From assembly GCA_964036295.1 (NCBI GenBank), contig OZ038468.1, positions 9,930,183-9,994,182 of the forward strand: 64,000 nucleotides of DNA. Direction: 5' to 3'. Each line of letters starts with the position of its first letter. Position 1 is the first letter of the stretch. This DNA comes from Plumapathes pennacea (Eukaryota > Cnidaria > Anthozoa > Antipatharia > Myriopathidae). Shown piece by piece: positions 1 to 12,300 of the stretch. The translations under genes and the position numbers were made by a program. The notes below the pieces were generated by a model. That model worked only from the letters and a program-made list of their open reading frames with translations, searched no databases and was not told where the DNA came from.

Positions 1-440
1 CGAGCGCCTTCGTTCAGCTTGTTCCTTCAAGTTCTCAAGGTTCTGGATATCAGATTCTTTGTACATTTCTGTACAGTTGTGCATAATTATGCAGTTCATT
101 GATAAGTTCATTGCATTTGCTTTCATGGCTTTCAATATGGCTTTTGAGGCTGAACGGACCGACCCAAGCCAAAACCGCTCAATGAAATTTAGTGTGGGTC
201 TACCGCAGCCGGCGTATGCGTTTGTAAGTAAGATGAGCGGTCCCTAAAATAATCCACAGAGCCAACTAAGGCAAGCAACTTGCTGTCTTCAAAATGGTGA
301 AACTGCTTGCCCGCCAAGTCACTTGATCACAACGTCATCACAAATCACATGATAATATGAACCAATCACCGCATGCAGATTTGTAACCCAGAAAAAAAAA
401 TCTCTCCATTTTAAAGCTTGTGACGTCACAAGAAATAATT
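1..440 (+). repeat. Dispersed repeat, copy A (truncated by window edge)
   Basis: This segment recurs almost unchanged in the same orientation at about 16241-16688, with only scattered substitutions over roughly 440 bases. The shared end lies near the TTTTAAAGCTTGTGACGTCA stretch. The copies are 16.2 kb apart and flanked by different DNA, so they look like two insertions of one family rather than the LTRs of one element. I see no coding capacity and no TG..CA termini. The class is unknown. Confidence 0.8.
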
Positions 441-568
441 TTGGCCAGAAAGCTCCATGTTAAACGGAAATTGCAGCAAGCGAAAGCTTATTTTCATGAT
501 CCGCCTTCCGCATAGATGAAATTGCAATAAATATGGTGGTTTAATTTAAAAAGATACAAAAATATAGC

Positions 569-718
569 GTGACTAGCGGGACCCCCGTAAAATACGGTGA
601 TCTTATTTCTTTTTACCTGAGTAATATTTTTTCTGTCTATTTTTCCAAAAACAGACAGGAAAAATATTAGGAAAAAAGATATCCGATCACCGTATTTTAC
701 CGGGGTCCCGCTAGTCAC
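569..718. repeat. Palindromic MITE with CCCGTAAAATACGG ends
   Basis: The two ends (569-602 and 685-718) are inverted repeats sharing the core GTGACTAGCGGGAC followed by CCCGTAAAATACGGTGATC, and the interior is also partly self-complementary. Single ends of the same family occur near 971, 1686 and 15243. This is a short non-autonomous element with no coding capacity. No clear target duplication was identified. Confidence 0.75.
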
Positions 719-719
719 C

Positions 720-2335
720 TTCAATAATCGCGTCCTCGGCTTGGTTGAAAGGCTACGATCGAGAAGATTTCTGGCTTGCTTGTGCTGGCGATTCAGTTTG
801 AATTGACGATATGGTAATTATGACTAACGAGTACACGAGCATTTGTTGCGTCAGAAATTCAAACCACGCATTATCTAATTACCGGTTTAATTTGTTGCGT
901 CACAAATCGAAATTAACAATTTGTTACACACACACACATAAGCCGCGGTCAGCGGTTGCTTAGCGTATTATATAGCGTGACCAGCGGGACCCCCGTAAAA
1001 TACGGGGATCGGATTTCTTTTCACCTAATATTTTTTGTCTTTTTGTTTTTCCTTTTTGAATTCCCTTTCAAGCATCTCGAACGCAGTTTACCGCGTCAAA
1101 GTACAAATTTCTGTATTGCATGTATACCACTCGACCGTACTCGACTCGTCGAACCACCGATCGGTCGATATCAAAATCTCCCCGTTTTTCAAACATGCGG
1201 CCATCCAGGCACCTGAAAGCTGGAATTCTTTTTCTAAACTCAAACGGAATTCTCACTTTCAGTAATCGCGTCCCGTGGGCTTGGTCGAAAAGCAACGGTC
1301 GAGAAGATTTCTGGCTTGCTTTTCCCGGCGATTCAGTTTGAATTGACTATATGGTAATTATGACTAACAACTACGCGAGCATTACTGTTGCGTCAGAAAT
1401 TTAAATCACGCATTATCTATTTACCGGTTTAATAATATAGATACAAAAATTCTCTATTCTGATTGGCTGAGAACAGGTTTGTTATATTTAAATTAGTGTG
1501 CAAGTGTGCAAAAAAGGTCAAAAGTGTTCCTCGTTGAATTGAGTTTTGCATTACACAAATTTCCACAGCGTGAATTTTCAGCGTCCAATAAAGAGTCGCA
1601 CGTTTGACATTGATTGACTGTTGGGTTTGCTTTGGAATGGCTTCCTTCACCTTGCTTATTTTTGCATCTATATTATTAACTAGTAACTAGCGGGACCCCC
1701 GTAAAATACGGTGATCGGATTTCTTTTTTCCTAATATTTTTTGTCTTTTTTTCCTCTTGGAATTCCATTTTGAACATCTCGAACGCGGTTTACAGTTTCC
1801 AAGTATAAGCTTCTATAGTGCATTTACCACTCGACCGTACTCAAATCTCCCCGTTTTTCGAAATTCTTTTCTTTCTTCTCTCCTTTTTGAATTCAATTTC
1901 GAGCATCTCAAACACAGTCTACCGCGTCAAAGTATATACTTCACTGTAGCTTATGTACCACTCGATCATACTCGACTCGTCGAACCACCGATTGTCCGAC
2001 ATCAAAATCCGTTTTCCGAACATGCGGCAGCATCAGCCCGACATCCAGACATCCTGACAGCTGAAATTCTTTTTCTAAACTCAAACGGAATTCTCACCTT
2101 TAGTAATCGCGTCGTAATGTTTGAAAATTCCACAAATAACACTCGTCCTGCGGACTCGTGTTATTTTTTTAGAATTTTCAAGCATTACTCGCACTATTAA
2201 TCGTTAATTGAACTCGCACACCAATGATTACCACTACTAATTTGTTGCGTCACCAATCGAGATTATATCAATTTGTTACACACACACACATGAGCCGCGG
2301 TCAGCGGTTGCTTAGCGTATTATTATATAGAGATT
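720..2335. repeat. Cluster of interleaved direct repeats
   Basis: Blocks in this stretch occur more than once in the same orientation. 973-1345 resembles 1688-2115, 731-888 resembles 1262-1432, and 889-973 resembles 2241-2330, each of the last pair with an ACACACACA run followed by CCGCGGTCAGCGGTTGC. A copy of the palindromic family described at 17690 lies at 2110-2246. Reading frames here are repetitive and I regard none as a gene. Confidence 0.65.
1431..1682. repeat. Short TIR element, internally deleted copy
   Basis: The element starts with AATATAGATACAAAAATTC and ends with the near complement TTTTTGCATCTATATTA, so it has terminal inverted repeats. A longer relative of about 1 kb with the same ends lies at 16687-17694, and a 5'-truncated relative at about 33330-33840. 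This copy keeps both ends but lacks the interior, typical of a non-autonomous DNA transposon derivative. Confidence 0.7.
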
Positions 2336-2984
2336 GTCTTATTTAGGCAAAACTCAGCATGCAACTTTGGCGGGAAAACGCGCGTCGCGCAGGAGCTGAC
2401 GTCACACCGAAAGCCACTGGAAAAGACCGGAACAATCAGGGACTCAAAATGTCTGAAGTTTCTGGTGATGTTTCGTCCAAAGTTATATGAGAGTTGTAGA
2501 GCAGTTAGATATTCACAATGGCTTAATGAGACAAGAACACTAAAAAGAACCAAGAAAATAAGAACAACAACAAAATACAAGGACCAATTAAATTCACGAA
2601 AATATTTACTTGCTCGCGAAGCTTTGAGCGTTGACTCTCCAGCCTAAAATGAACAAAAAGAAAGAAGAAAACATAACGTTATGACTACAATCTTGTCTAC
2701 ATATCATCATCTATATTTTACCAAAGTGTTATGTTAAAATCATGGAATATACAATAAAAACTATAAAAAGTGGACATAAACTCTTCATCATCATCATCAT
2801 CATCATACCCTTTATTTTATCACGGAGTCTCTTAATCATCAAAGACATACAGATGCTCTTCCAGAGAGCCATGAACTATAATAATGTAAGCCATATTACA
2901 GGAATCTACAAGTCATTAAAACCTACTAATAATCAACTTATAATACTTACAAGAATGTTTATAAACCTATAAATAAAATTGTAT
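2336..2984. other. No gene seen; LINE 3' region and (CAT)n
   Basis: I see no supported gene. A CAT trinucleotide run at about 2785-2806 probably belongs to the 3' end of the minus-strand LINE remnant that starts at 2985, since LINEs of the CR1/L2 type often end in a simple repeat. Confidence 0.4.
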
Positions 2985-3088
2985 TAACCTACAATTGTTT
3001 AATAAACTTCGCAATACTAGAAGCACTGCACTGTTCACTAGATAAGCTGTTCCACAGTCTAGCCCCTGTGTAGGAAATAGAGATTACT

Positions 3089-3227
3089 TCATGGAAAGTG
3101 CGCGCGTACGGTTTTTATTCACGAGTTGTGAAGTATCATAAAACGAACGAGCGAGGCTTTGCGAGCGAGTGAGTTTTATGATACGAAACAACGAGTGAAT
3201 AAAAACTGTACAAAGCACTTTCCATGA
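3089..3227. repeat. 139-bp palindromic MITE inside the LINE remnant
   Basis: The ends TCATGGAAAGTGC and GCACTTTCCATGA are perfect inverted repeats, and the interior continues the palindrome (TTTTTATTCACGAG pairing with a segment near 3195, TATCATAAAAC with GTTTTATGATA). It interrupts the C-terminal coding part of the LINE at 2985-3960. Confidence 0.8.
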
Positions 3228-3240
3228 TGTTTTCTGTTTA

Positions 3241-3444
3241 TTATATACATACTGAGACATTTATGATGGGACCGGGAAACCCTTTAAAAGTAGTGAAAAA
3301 TCGTCGTTCGCAGCTTGTGATTGGACGAACGATTTTTTTCACGTGTGAAAAGCGTCGTTCGAGGCCTCTCATTGGCTAGAACTCATTTGCGTACGAAATT
3401 TTACGATATGGCTTTTTCGTGAGTATGTCTCAGTATGTATATAA
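3241..3444. repeat. MITE with TTATATACATACTGAGACAT ends
   Basis: The left end TTATATACATACTGAGACAT at 3241-3260 is repeated in inverted orientation at 3425-3444. One further end of this family is at 14973-14992. The element lies next to the 139-bp palindrome, and together they separate two parts of one LINE coding region. It has no coding capacity. Confidence 0.75.
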
Positions 3445-3960
3445 TAAAAGCTTTTTTCACGGCTTCGGTATTAGGTCTTGGTATACAAAGACTATCACCA
3501 GAACGACGCAACCCATAAGTATGTATATCAGTTGTTTTAGTAAATAGTTAAGAAATATATAGTGGAACCTGGTCATTCATAGTTTTATACATAATAATAG
3601 CTAGTTGGTGGCGCCGTCTTTCGGCCAAGTCCTTCTAGCCAAGGTTGTTAAGGATATATTTTGATCTGATGTCGTAGTTTGAGTGCGTAATGATTCTGGC
3701 TACCCTATTTTGCAGTTTCTGGACTTTTTGGGATAGACCCTTGCCAATTGGGTCCCATACAGCACTACAATAGTTTAGATAGGGAGCAATTAGAGAATTG
3801 TAAAAAGTGATTAGAATATCTCTCGGCACAAATGTTCGGAGTCTTCTCAAGACACCTAATCCTTTTGCAACTTTTTTTGACATGGTGTTAATGTGAGATT
3901 CCCATGTTATTAACTCTGGCAGATTATTAGAAAGTTGATATAGAAATATATTATGGTTTT

Positions 3961-4499
3961 AGATTTTAGACAAAGATTAGTTGAGAGTGTATATTAAAGA
4001 ATAAAGCACGCGTCAACGTGCGTACATTGAATTACAGATGCACGCGGGATGCACTGCATAGATGCACGCGGGAATTTGAACGAAAACGAGAGAAGTTGGG
4101 AGAGGCACGAGGATTCCGAATGCGTAAGTACGCTGACAAGTGCTATTCTTGGTTTGCACTCACGTGGTTTTCACGGGTCACGCGACCGCAGCACCCTCCA
4201 AAATAACAGATTGTACCTTTCTGACTCCAGAACTGAAAAGAGCACACCTGAATTAGTCCAGATGCCAATTTTGGATTGTCCAGGCTTAATTTTGGCGAAG
4301 CAGCGGCAATTTGTTTTTTGGAGATTTGATAAGAGTTTGTATGCGGCGCCATGTTGGTGGACCAAGGTTGTACACCAACATGGCGGCCAATAACTCGGAA
4401 CACGAAATGAAGCTGATGTACGACTCAGTTTGATTCTATGTTACTTCACATCCTTCGCAGTGCCAATTTTAAAATGTTTCGTGAAGGAAAACTTTATAA
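3961..4499. other. No supported gene
   Basis: A short frame starting at the ATG near 4379 (ACATGGCGGCC context) ends after 17 codons without a splice donor I trust. Other frames are short and compositionally unremarkable. I see nothing else to report. Confidence 0.3.
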
Positions 4500-4705
4500 T
4501 TCAGACACAAGCAACGATTTTAGTCGGCCACGAGCGTGTCACACGGTTTTGTTGTCACGGTATTCAAACGTCCATAGCTCCCGATAGATATTTTGTGTCG
4601 ACCCAGAATTTTGCAGTAAGTATTAAGGCATAACAGTCTTGAACATATTAGTGTATCGGACTTGTAGGGTGCGTTACTTCTGTGATGGCCTTCTTATGAC
4701 GTCAC
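4500..4705 (+). repeat. Dispersed repeat, inverted partner of 14500-14725
   Basis: This segment matches the reverse complement of about 14500-14725. The best conserved parts are TTTGTTGTCACGGTATTCAAA, CGACCCAGAATTTTGC and CAGTCTTGAACATATTAGTG. The similarity fades on both sides. The arms are 10 kb apart, and the DNA between them shows no transposon gene, so these may simply be two copies in opposite orientation. Confidence 0.6.
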
Positions 4706-7486
4706 ATGCAAACCAAGAATATATTTTTTATAAGATAAGGAAAACGAACTTTGCAAAAACAACAACAAATATATAAACAAATTTGACGCAAGCTAACGTC
4801 AAATTGACGCGCGCGTGCGTATATCGAGTTTCAATGCACGCACGTTTACCAATCACTTTACCTTATAAATAAGTGTATTTTACGCCTTTTGGGTACACAT
4901 AAACGAAAATTGTGCGCATTTTTAACACAAAAGAACCAGAGAGATGCGAGGAAAGAGTCTACCTGCAGCAGCGGTCTTGAAGATCTGACACCTGAGTTTC
5001 AAAGATAACAAAAAGGAAAACTTCAGAAAAGTTGACAAAAATACTCATTAGACCTGTTTTAGAGCTTTGCGGCGACCACTTCCTTGAGAGGCTTTTCAAA
5101 AGAAACAACGCTGGTAGATTGTGGGCAGTCTGCAATCAGAGGAAGTTGTGGGTGTAAAGTATGTGGATGTTTTTGTCTACTGGGCATGTTATAATCTGAA
5201 ACTGAGTTAACATCGCCCCCAGGGCCATCCGCGAGGTAGGCCCGACAAATGATTCTGGTGCAGGTTGTTTTCTTGCTCAGGATCATAGAATACCATCTGT
5301 TTGAGCATGCGCATAAGTAAAAGAGGTTCAAAAAGATTGTCGGCACAACAAGTTTATAGTTTATTCTGATTTTGAAATATTCCGACTGTGCATGTTGTGC
5401 TTACAGCTTCGCCTTTTTCCTGGGACAAAAACAACCTCTGGAACCAAGGAAATCAGAATTATTGTGAAAGCGATTACTCATGATTAGATGATTAGTGCAA
5501 GGTTGTGACTTTCTGGCAAGATTAGCTGGTTGGATTAATCTTGTGCGCTGTTATCATATGCCGTGCCTGAATTTATTCGTTTCCTCTGTTCAAGTTTCAT
5601 ACTGTATTATATGGTTGTGCGAAAACTGCAGTGTACATTGACACTACCGATATGTTTAGCACTAAACATGCTGCTCGTGATGTGCCGATTTGTGCAAAAA
5701 AGAGATTGGCGGGTACTGTTTTACTTATGATATCATGCGTTCAACGCTGTCGTTCAAACAATCCCTCTACTCAACTTTGTATACGCTTGCATAGGCATAC
5801 TTTGTTTTTCGAGTTGCAACGGTGGGCAACTTCTTTTTTTGCTATAAAATTAATTAAAAATCAAAAGCACTGAACGAATTAACCGATCGTGGCGCGTAAA
5901 CGTTCAGCCTGCAGCCCTTCACCAGGGTCATTTATTGGGCCTACGAGGTTAAAGCCGTGTTAACTTAACTACTCGCAGCCAATCACAAGAAAGCTATCTT
6001 TGACGTATCTGTCGCAGCTGCTCATTAGACAAAAAGGACTCCTTTTTGTCTAAACGAGGAAAACGATGTTACAAAAAGTCGGCGAGAAGGCTTTGATTCG
6101 AGTACATCACAGTAGACACATGCATGCAATGAGGAGCTGTTTTATGCACAATGTCGTTTCTAATGGAGTCATGTGTTTTGTGGCACATTGTGGTGGCAAT
6201 ATTGCTGGCGCGTGCATGTTTCCCAAATGTTGCCCCGTTTTTCCACGCGCGAAACATTTGTTTAATTCGTGACACAAGTTTGTGTCCACACTGAGCACAA
6301 CAATAGTTGCCGCACGTTTTGCCACCTGGAAACATCAAAGGACACATTGTTGCCGCCACAATGTGTCCTCGTTTTGCGAGGCAATTAGTCAAACTGTTCC
6401 GACGTGCAAAAAAATAATAAACTAACAGTTACCTTCTCTTGACTCCTTTGAAAAGCTTCAAAACACCTGCAAAATATAAGTATTTCAATAACTAGAAAAA
6501 TATTTTTGAAAATAGCAATCGTTAATTTGTCTTTAAGCAATGTTGTATTAAAGGTTTTAGACTCGAATGGTTTTTGATTACATCACCTTTGTATTGTTGA
6601 TTGAACTGACTCTAATCACCTAATGGCTAGCGTTTTGTGCCTAAGCAATCAATAAATTAATCAATCAAGCAAACTCTATTTATCGCTATTTATATTATCA
6701 TTAAATAGTGAAAAGCACCAATAATCCCGTGAATTCCCTCCACTTCTTCCGTGCGCTGGTCACAAACTTACTGCGTGTTGTTATATTTGTTTGATAACAT
6801 AATAACATTCTTCAGTTTTATATGGAAATAGTATACAGTGTTATTTTGTTCCCTGAGCGTGAGCGGACAAATTTCTGCTTTCCTCAATTCCGATTGGTGC
6901 GCAAACCAAGGCCAATAAGAGTACAGGCGCACGCTTTTTAGTGTATTTAAAATATGGGGAACTTAGAAGACCTCACACACTTCTCGAAAAGAGCAGGAGA
7001 ATTCCCCCGGTGTTGTGAAATGACCTAAGCTCATAAAACAAAAGAGATGGGTGTCAATTGGGTCAAAAGTCCTGTTCCTATCCTCCCGTCACCATGTGCG
7101 ACAAATTCCTTAAAGTAAACTAAAGGGTGTCCGTTGCTGAAAAAAGCCTTCTATTACTGCATAGTAACGTGCAAATAACCCTATAATAAAGTAAAAAAGA
7201 TAATAATATATATCGATTCTGTGGCGAGGCAAGAAATTGTCGATAGATTTGGATCGGGAAGTGTAATATTTCTTGCATCGCGATTCAAGTATCGATCGGC
7301 TTTTGAAAACAGAACTTATTTTATGCTAAACGTTTTTTGCCTTCAAAGTACCGTTTATGCTATTTGTACTCATTTTTTGGGAAAGTAGAAAAGTTCAACT
7401 GAAATTACAATTCCCGATTTCATTTGGTACTTGTGACTTGTTAGCTAACAGTTTAGTGTCGCTCTCACAGAATATACTTATTAGAC
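4706..7486. other. No supported gene
   Basis: No reading frame here convinces me. A minus-strand frame ending at 5059 has a possible acceptor near 5300 but no recognisable domain. Around 6160-6370 short ACAATGTG/CACATTGT inversions give a weak palindrome. 10080-10170 shares a GCCGCACGTTT..CCTGGAAACATC stretch with about 6310-6345, hinting at another dispersed family. Confidence 0.3.
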
Positions 7487-7541
7487 ATTCCGAAGTCTTA
7501 GGAGATTAATCAAACCTAATCAAATTGAAAAAATTACCTCA

Positions 7542-7579
<38 letters not shown>

Positions 7580-7876
7580 ACATCAAAATTAGTAAGTAGT
7601 GTAAGTTTCAGCAAGATTGGTCTATTAGAAACTGAATGGCAAGCTTTTGGAAATTGTTAAAATAAGAGACTTTAGTATGGAGTGAGGTCAGGCGCGTCCC
7701 CCACTCCATACTAAAGTCTATTATTTTTCTGATTTTTAAAAGCTTGCCATTCAGTTTCTGATAGACCAGTCTTGCTGAAACTTAGCTTACTTACTAAATT
7801 GGATGTGCTCTTTCTTGTGACGAGATTATTTTTTCAATTTATTTAAGTTTGATTAATCTCCTGGAACTTCGGAATG
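7487..7876. repeat. Foldback element with about 190-bp arms
   Basis: The left arm begins CATTCCGAAG and the right arm ends CTTCGGAATG. The arms pair over most of their length, including CTGAATGGCAAGCTTTT against AAAAGCTTGCCATTCAG and CTTTAGTATGGAGT against ACTCCATACTAAAG around a short GC-rich loop near 7690. The left arm holds an (AG)n microsatellite at about 7547-7578 that the right arm lacks. No coding capacity; a long-hairpin MITE. Confidence 0.85.
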
Positions 7877-8689
7877 GCCAATATAAGATTAGGTTCTCAA
7901 TTTCTCTCATATATTTTGTCTTGATAAAACTGAAAAAGCCATGACTTTAAATTATTTGGCATCTATGATTTTAGTTTGTTTACTGCTGCGCACGCCTTGC
8001 CGATTCATTTATAGTCTTGGTGTGGAAAACAAATCGCGTACAGTTTGCCTTTGTTTGTACTCTTTTTAGAGAGCTTAGCAAGCTAGGACGGCGACGGCAG
8101 CCCGAGGAACCAGGAAAAAAGGTTCTCCGTATTCGTTACGTTTTAATAATATTCCATATTCTTAAGCCCCATGGACACGAGCAATTTTTCCTTTACAAGT
8201 TTTCTGTGACAAAATGATTTGCCCGTGTATACGGTCGACCAAATTTTCTTTGACAAGTTTTCTGACAAATTTTCTTTGTTTCTTTACACTTCTGACTTAG
8301 AATTACACAAGCTTTTTCGCGCGATGTCAAAGCCAATAGTAAATGCCTTATTGCATTATCTGACCAATTCAAACACTTTCCTGTTGATGTTCTGGACCCC
8401 GCCATCTTGATGTGCTGCGCGAGAGCATGACAGAAGGATTATGAGCACCTCTATTTTACGTGACATGTGCACACATCGCACGCCTTGCGTTTCAAAGTTA
8501 ACCATAAAGTAAATAAAAGCCTTTACCTTTCACAAGCTTCGTTTTGTTCCATGTTTGTGTAGGAATCAAATTTTCACACAGGCACGATAATTGAGTTCAC
8601 TATGTTCAAATGATTGTTGACGTCAGCTGACGTTTCGCCGAGCAACGCGCGCACGTAGTCAGCAGTCAGCGGTTGTTATTTTAGGGAAC
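7877..8689. other. No supported gene
   Basis: I see no gene, domain or clear repeat here apart from generic AT-rich sequence. Confidence 0.3.
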
Positions 8690-9330
8690 GATTTTGGCTT
8701 GCGTTCTTAAGTTCACCGTCATAGCCGCAAACAATGTTTGATGGATTCGATTATATTTAATGGCTACCGCTACAGGATTGCAAATAACTCTGCCGCGGCT
8801 AATTACTTTTTTCCGACGAACTTTCTGTGGCAGCACGAAACACTTCTAGGAAGACACCTGGGCCCGGTTGTTCAAAGAGTGTATAGCGCTATTCGCCGGA
8901 TAAGTCGCTATCCAGTGGATAGAATTAACCATTAAGCTTAATTCAGTCGAGAGGATAAGGATTTATTCTGTGGATAGCGCTATCTACCCTTTGAACAACC
9001 GGGCCCAGGCCGAAAACGGAACACCAAAGCCATGACGAACTTTAGCCGTAAACAATGATGATTTATGCTTTACACTGTACATGACATCCGTTGCCTTGTA
9101 CATACTGTAGCTGTTTTGTAAAGTATTTTCGCCGAAAGTATATCCGTTTTTGTGACGAAAATATCCATTTCTCACGGCACAATTCGTCTGTATGAATATA
9201 TTAATGTATTACGCTGCGCGTGAGCGTGATAGTTGTCTCAATGCTTCGGCTTATCGTACAGTGCATGTTGAAATATTTCTTTCATTAGATCAAGTAGCCT
9301 TTGTTTCGCAGTGGTATTGTATTATACTAG
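8690..9330 (-). repeat. Reverse-oriented third copy of the 613-bp repeat
   Basis: Read on the minus strand, this segment matches the units at 29064-29676 and 29677-30292, for example CTGCCACAGAAAG, GATGTCATGTACAG and GCGAAACAAAGGCTAC. It is more diverged than those two are from each other. A 153-bp MITE (8857-9009) is inserted in its middle, so the MITE arrived after the repeat. Confidence 0.7.
8857..9009. repeat. 153-bp MITE with GGGCCCGGTTGTTCAAAG ends
   Basis: The ends CCTGGGCCCGGTTGTTCAAAG and its exact reverse complement close the element, and the inner parts GTGTATAGCGCTAT and ATAGCGCTAT continue the palindrome. It sits inside a copy of the 613-bp repeat. It has no coding capacity. Confidence 0.85.
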
Positions 9331-12300
9331 AAGTGAAAAATACATCGAAATAGTCTTGAACATTGAGTTTGTTTAATAGAATAAATAGAATAGACTAAAC
9401 ACGCTGTGAACAAAACCGCAGTAATATTGTAAACAAGTCTTGTGTTACATTCCTTGCTTTCAATTTGTATTTGTTAAAGAGCGCGAATACCCGAAAGTCT
9501 CATAGAAGAAACGCATTCAGTAAAAAAATACATAAGTATTGCAGCGAAGGCTAGGTTATCGTGGCCTCCGATTAAACATAAGTGTTCAAAGTCAAACTAT
9601 CAAAATCGACTGTGCACAAAAAGATAAGTCACGCATTACTCTTTTCTTGCTGGCTAACCTTTTCACTCCTAAGCAAGTGTATGAGTGTTGTAATGACAAT
9701 TTATAGTAAGTTCTCTGTACTGTGCGATATTTTTCTGGTAAGAAACTGAAAGTCTCTTTTGGGAGTATCGAAATCTTGTCCCTAATTTCCATTTTAGTTT
9801 TTCTGGTCTGACCCCACCCAACGAGCTCCTTGGCAACAGTCATCCAGTCTTGTACTTTTCTAAAAGCTGCTCCGGCTACTGTATATAAATAACTTGACCT
9901 TGTAAGTTAATCCTAGCGTTCCAGTCATTTTTATTCTGGGAACGAGGATGCATGGCTTTAATAAAAAGCTAAATATATTCTTATACTGACATTCCTTATC
10001 CGAAATATAGTTTTCAAGTGTAAGTTAACCCTGGCATTCCAGTAATTTTTATTATGGTTTGCGTTCTGCAGTATACGCCAATCTTAAATTGCCTAGTGTT
10101 GCCGCACGTTTCATCCTGGAAACATCATTCGAAGGAAATAATGTTACCGCCACAATGCATCCTCATTGCCATGCTCTTAGACTCGAGTCAAACGTCAAAC
10201 TTCGCATGAGCGAAACTCAGTACAAATTAGCCCAAACAATATATTTTGCTCACTTTCATTTAGTTCGGCTCATGTGAAGTACGGCGTTTGACCCGGACCT
10301 TAGAATGCCTTGTTAAAGAGTGTGTTTGGCTTATCACGACGTGTTGCAGTGTCATCCCCAGTGCATTAATTCTGTCTGGGAAAAGAAATCCACAGGGATT
10401 CATAGAAATTCACTTTGTTTGCTTAAGGATTTTAGTTACGTCCTTCCTTTTGTTTCGTTTTGAGGACAATTAATGGAGTTCTGTAGTAATAGTTTCGGAG
10501 CTGAAATTGGTTGATTACTTGTTTTAATACAGCTCGACCGGCTAGTAAAGTTCCGTTGACCGAAGTAGTTCACCGCCAAATCTGAGATAGGCAAATACGC
10601 CATACCAACAGTCTATCTTTTAACATCTTTTATATTGGTTTGCATGACCGCAAGCCCTCTCTTTTTAGATGAGGAAAGAATACAAGAGACAGAAATTTTA
10701 ACATGGTATTTTCGAGAAAATCAGGAACTTTCAAAACCTTTTAACGAGAAAATCCGACATGCTCCGTTTTTTTTTCTGAGGAGATACCAGACCTATTTCT
10801 GACTAAATTACGGAAAATCCGGAAGTTGTTCTTTGACATTTTTTAAGACAGCAGCAGCCAACTTCATCTATAGACACAGTGGCCGACTTACGGATGCTCG
10901 TTCTTCGATACACAACTTTTAAAGCGGAAACATTTACCCAGAGAAATATAAAAACTGTAACGCGCGGAACGAGGAAGAATGTTCGAGTGCGTGACTCGAC
11001 TAAGGGAGAGTCAAAAAATTACAACGACTTGAATATGGACGATGTATCGTTACAAGAATGACTGAGGAGAAAGCTGGAAGATCCCTCCTTCAAGTTAGGA
11101 GCTTTCTGCATATTTATGCAATCAACTGTCAATCGGCAAGCAGACTTAATTCTGAGAACGAACTGTCATTCATTCACTTTTTCCGGTTTCAAACACAAAC
11201 ATTGGTCGATATGGCTGAAAAAGCCGTTTTTAAATAATATGTTACAAAGCGCGGTCTTTTTTTATTATTAAGGTGGCTTAGGAGTTTCATCGGGTGCACT
11301 CGTCCATGACAAACTTTGGATCATAACCTGTTTGGCTTTTATGTGACTTCTGTAAAAACTTTGAGAAACGTTGCAGCTATCATTCAGCAAAGAAACTCCG
11401 GAGTCACATTAAATGTTTCAATACCAGATCAACTTCTCCATTTGAAGCACTAAATCTTTTGAAACAGTTAAACAGAAAAGGAGCAGTTGCGCCTGCAATA
11501 CATTAGCCAGCGTCAACCTCATCCCAGGCCTTTGCATCACGTCCATTTTGGGAAGGTTCAGTTTAATCGACCGAACCCAGAAAAATTTTCATTGAATCGT
11601 CTTGGTTTCGACGCTTCATTATATACGCCTTCATTTCTTCTTCCGTCATGTCTTTGTTGTCAACTCAGAGTGAGTTGTACGGTCTGTGGCGTTCGTCCAT
11701 CTCAAGGAGGCGTTCAGAGTCTCTCTGGTGTATCTGTGTATTCCTCGACTTTAAGCACCTGCAGAGGGTTAGAAATGATCAGCGGTTTGTTACTGACGTC
11801 ATTTAATATAATTTGGCAGTATGAATTTCAAATGCTGCTCACTTTTACCAGTTCATTGGACAAATGGGTTGAGTTCCCGACAAATAATCCGAACTTTACA
11901 GGTCACAAATTCCAATTTCAAACAATTTTTCGTAGCTGGCCACTTTTGGATTTGAGTTAAGCGTTTGTGTTGAATGGCTAACTTGAGTTCAAATCCGGGG
12001 TTTGAATCCGTTTTCTATAACACGCTTTCATAAATTTCAAACTCTTCTTGACACTGTCAACCTCGGCAGGGCGCAGAACTACGAGTGCAACAATCGGATT
12101 AAAAACCGAGGGAAGGACTCTTTCTGTTTGTCAGACCCAGTGGGCCGATTTTTTAAACAAGGTTTAGACCGCGGTTAAGAAAGTCCTGGTCTAAACAAGA
12201 TTAAAACAATAGCCATGCTTAACGGACAACGGCTAAACGTCGTCTTTACAAACCGACCGATCCACGTTCTAAAAATGCAATTTTCCGTTTGGCTAACCCT

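Larger units (their letters stand above)
2985..3960 (-). pseudogene. LINE reverse transcriptase C-terminal remnant, split by MITEs
   Basis: On the minus strand, 3541-3940 encodes the region after the reverse transcriptase catalytic core of a CR1/Jockey-like LINE. It reads WESHINTMSKKVAKGL, then LITFYNSLIAPYLNYCSAVW, then QKLQNRVARIIT. A TAG at about 3636 stands where the family has LGW, so the frame is broken, but coding sense continues with KDLAERRRHQLAIIMY. The protein resumes at 3088-2985 as ISYTGARLWNSL and ends at its own stop. Between the two parts lie two MITEs (3089-3227 and 3241-3444). The 5' part of the LINE is missing. The family is clear; the clade is inferred. Confidence 0.8.

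Noticed and set aside
2742..2972. Small hydrophobic frame with an isoleucine run
   Set aside because: The isoleucine run is the translated (CAT)n microsatellite.
11487..11960. A 157-codon plus-strand frame
   Set aside because: No motif, unremarkable composition, and no splice or promoter support on either strand.
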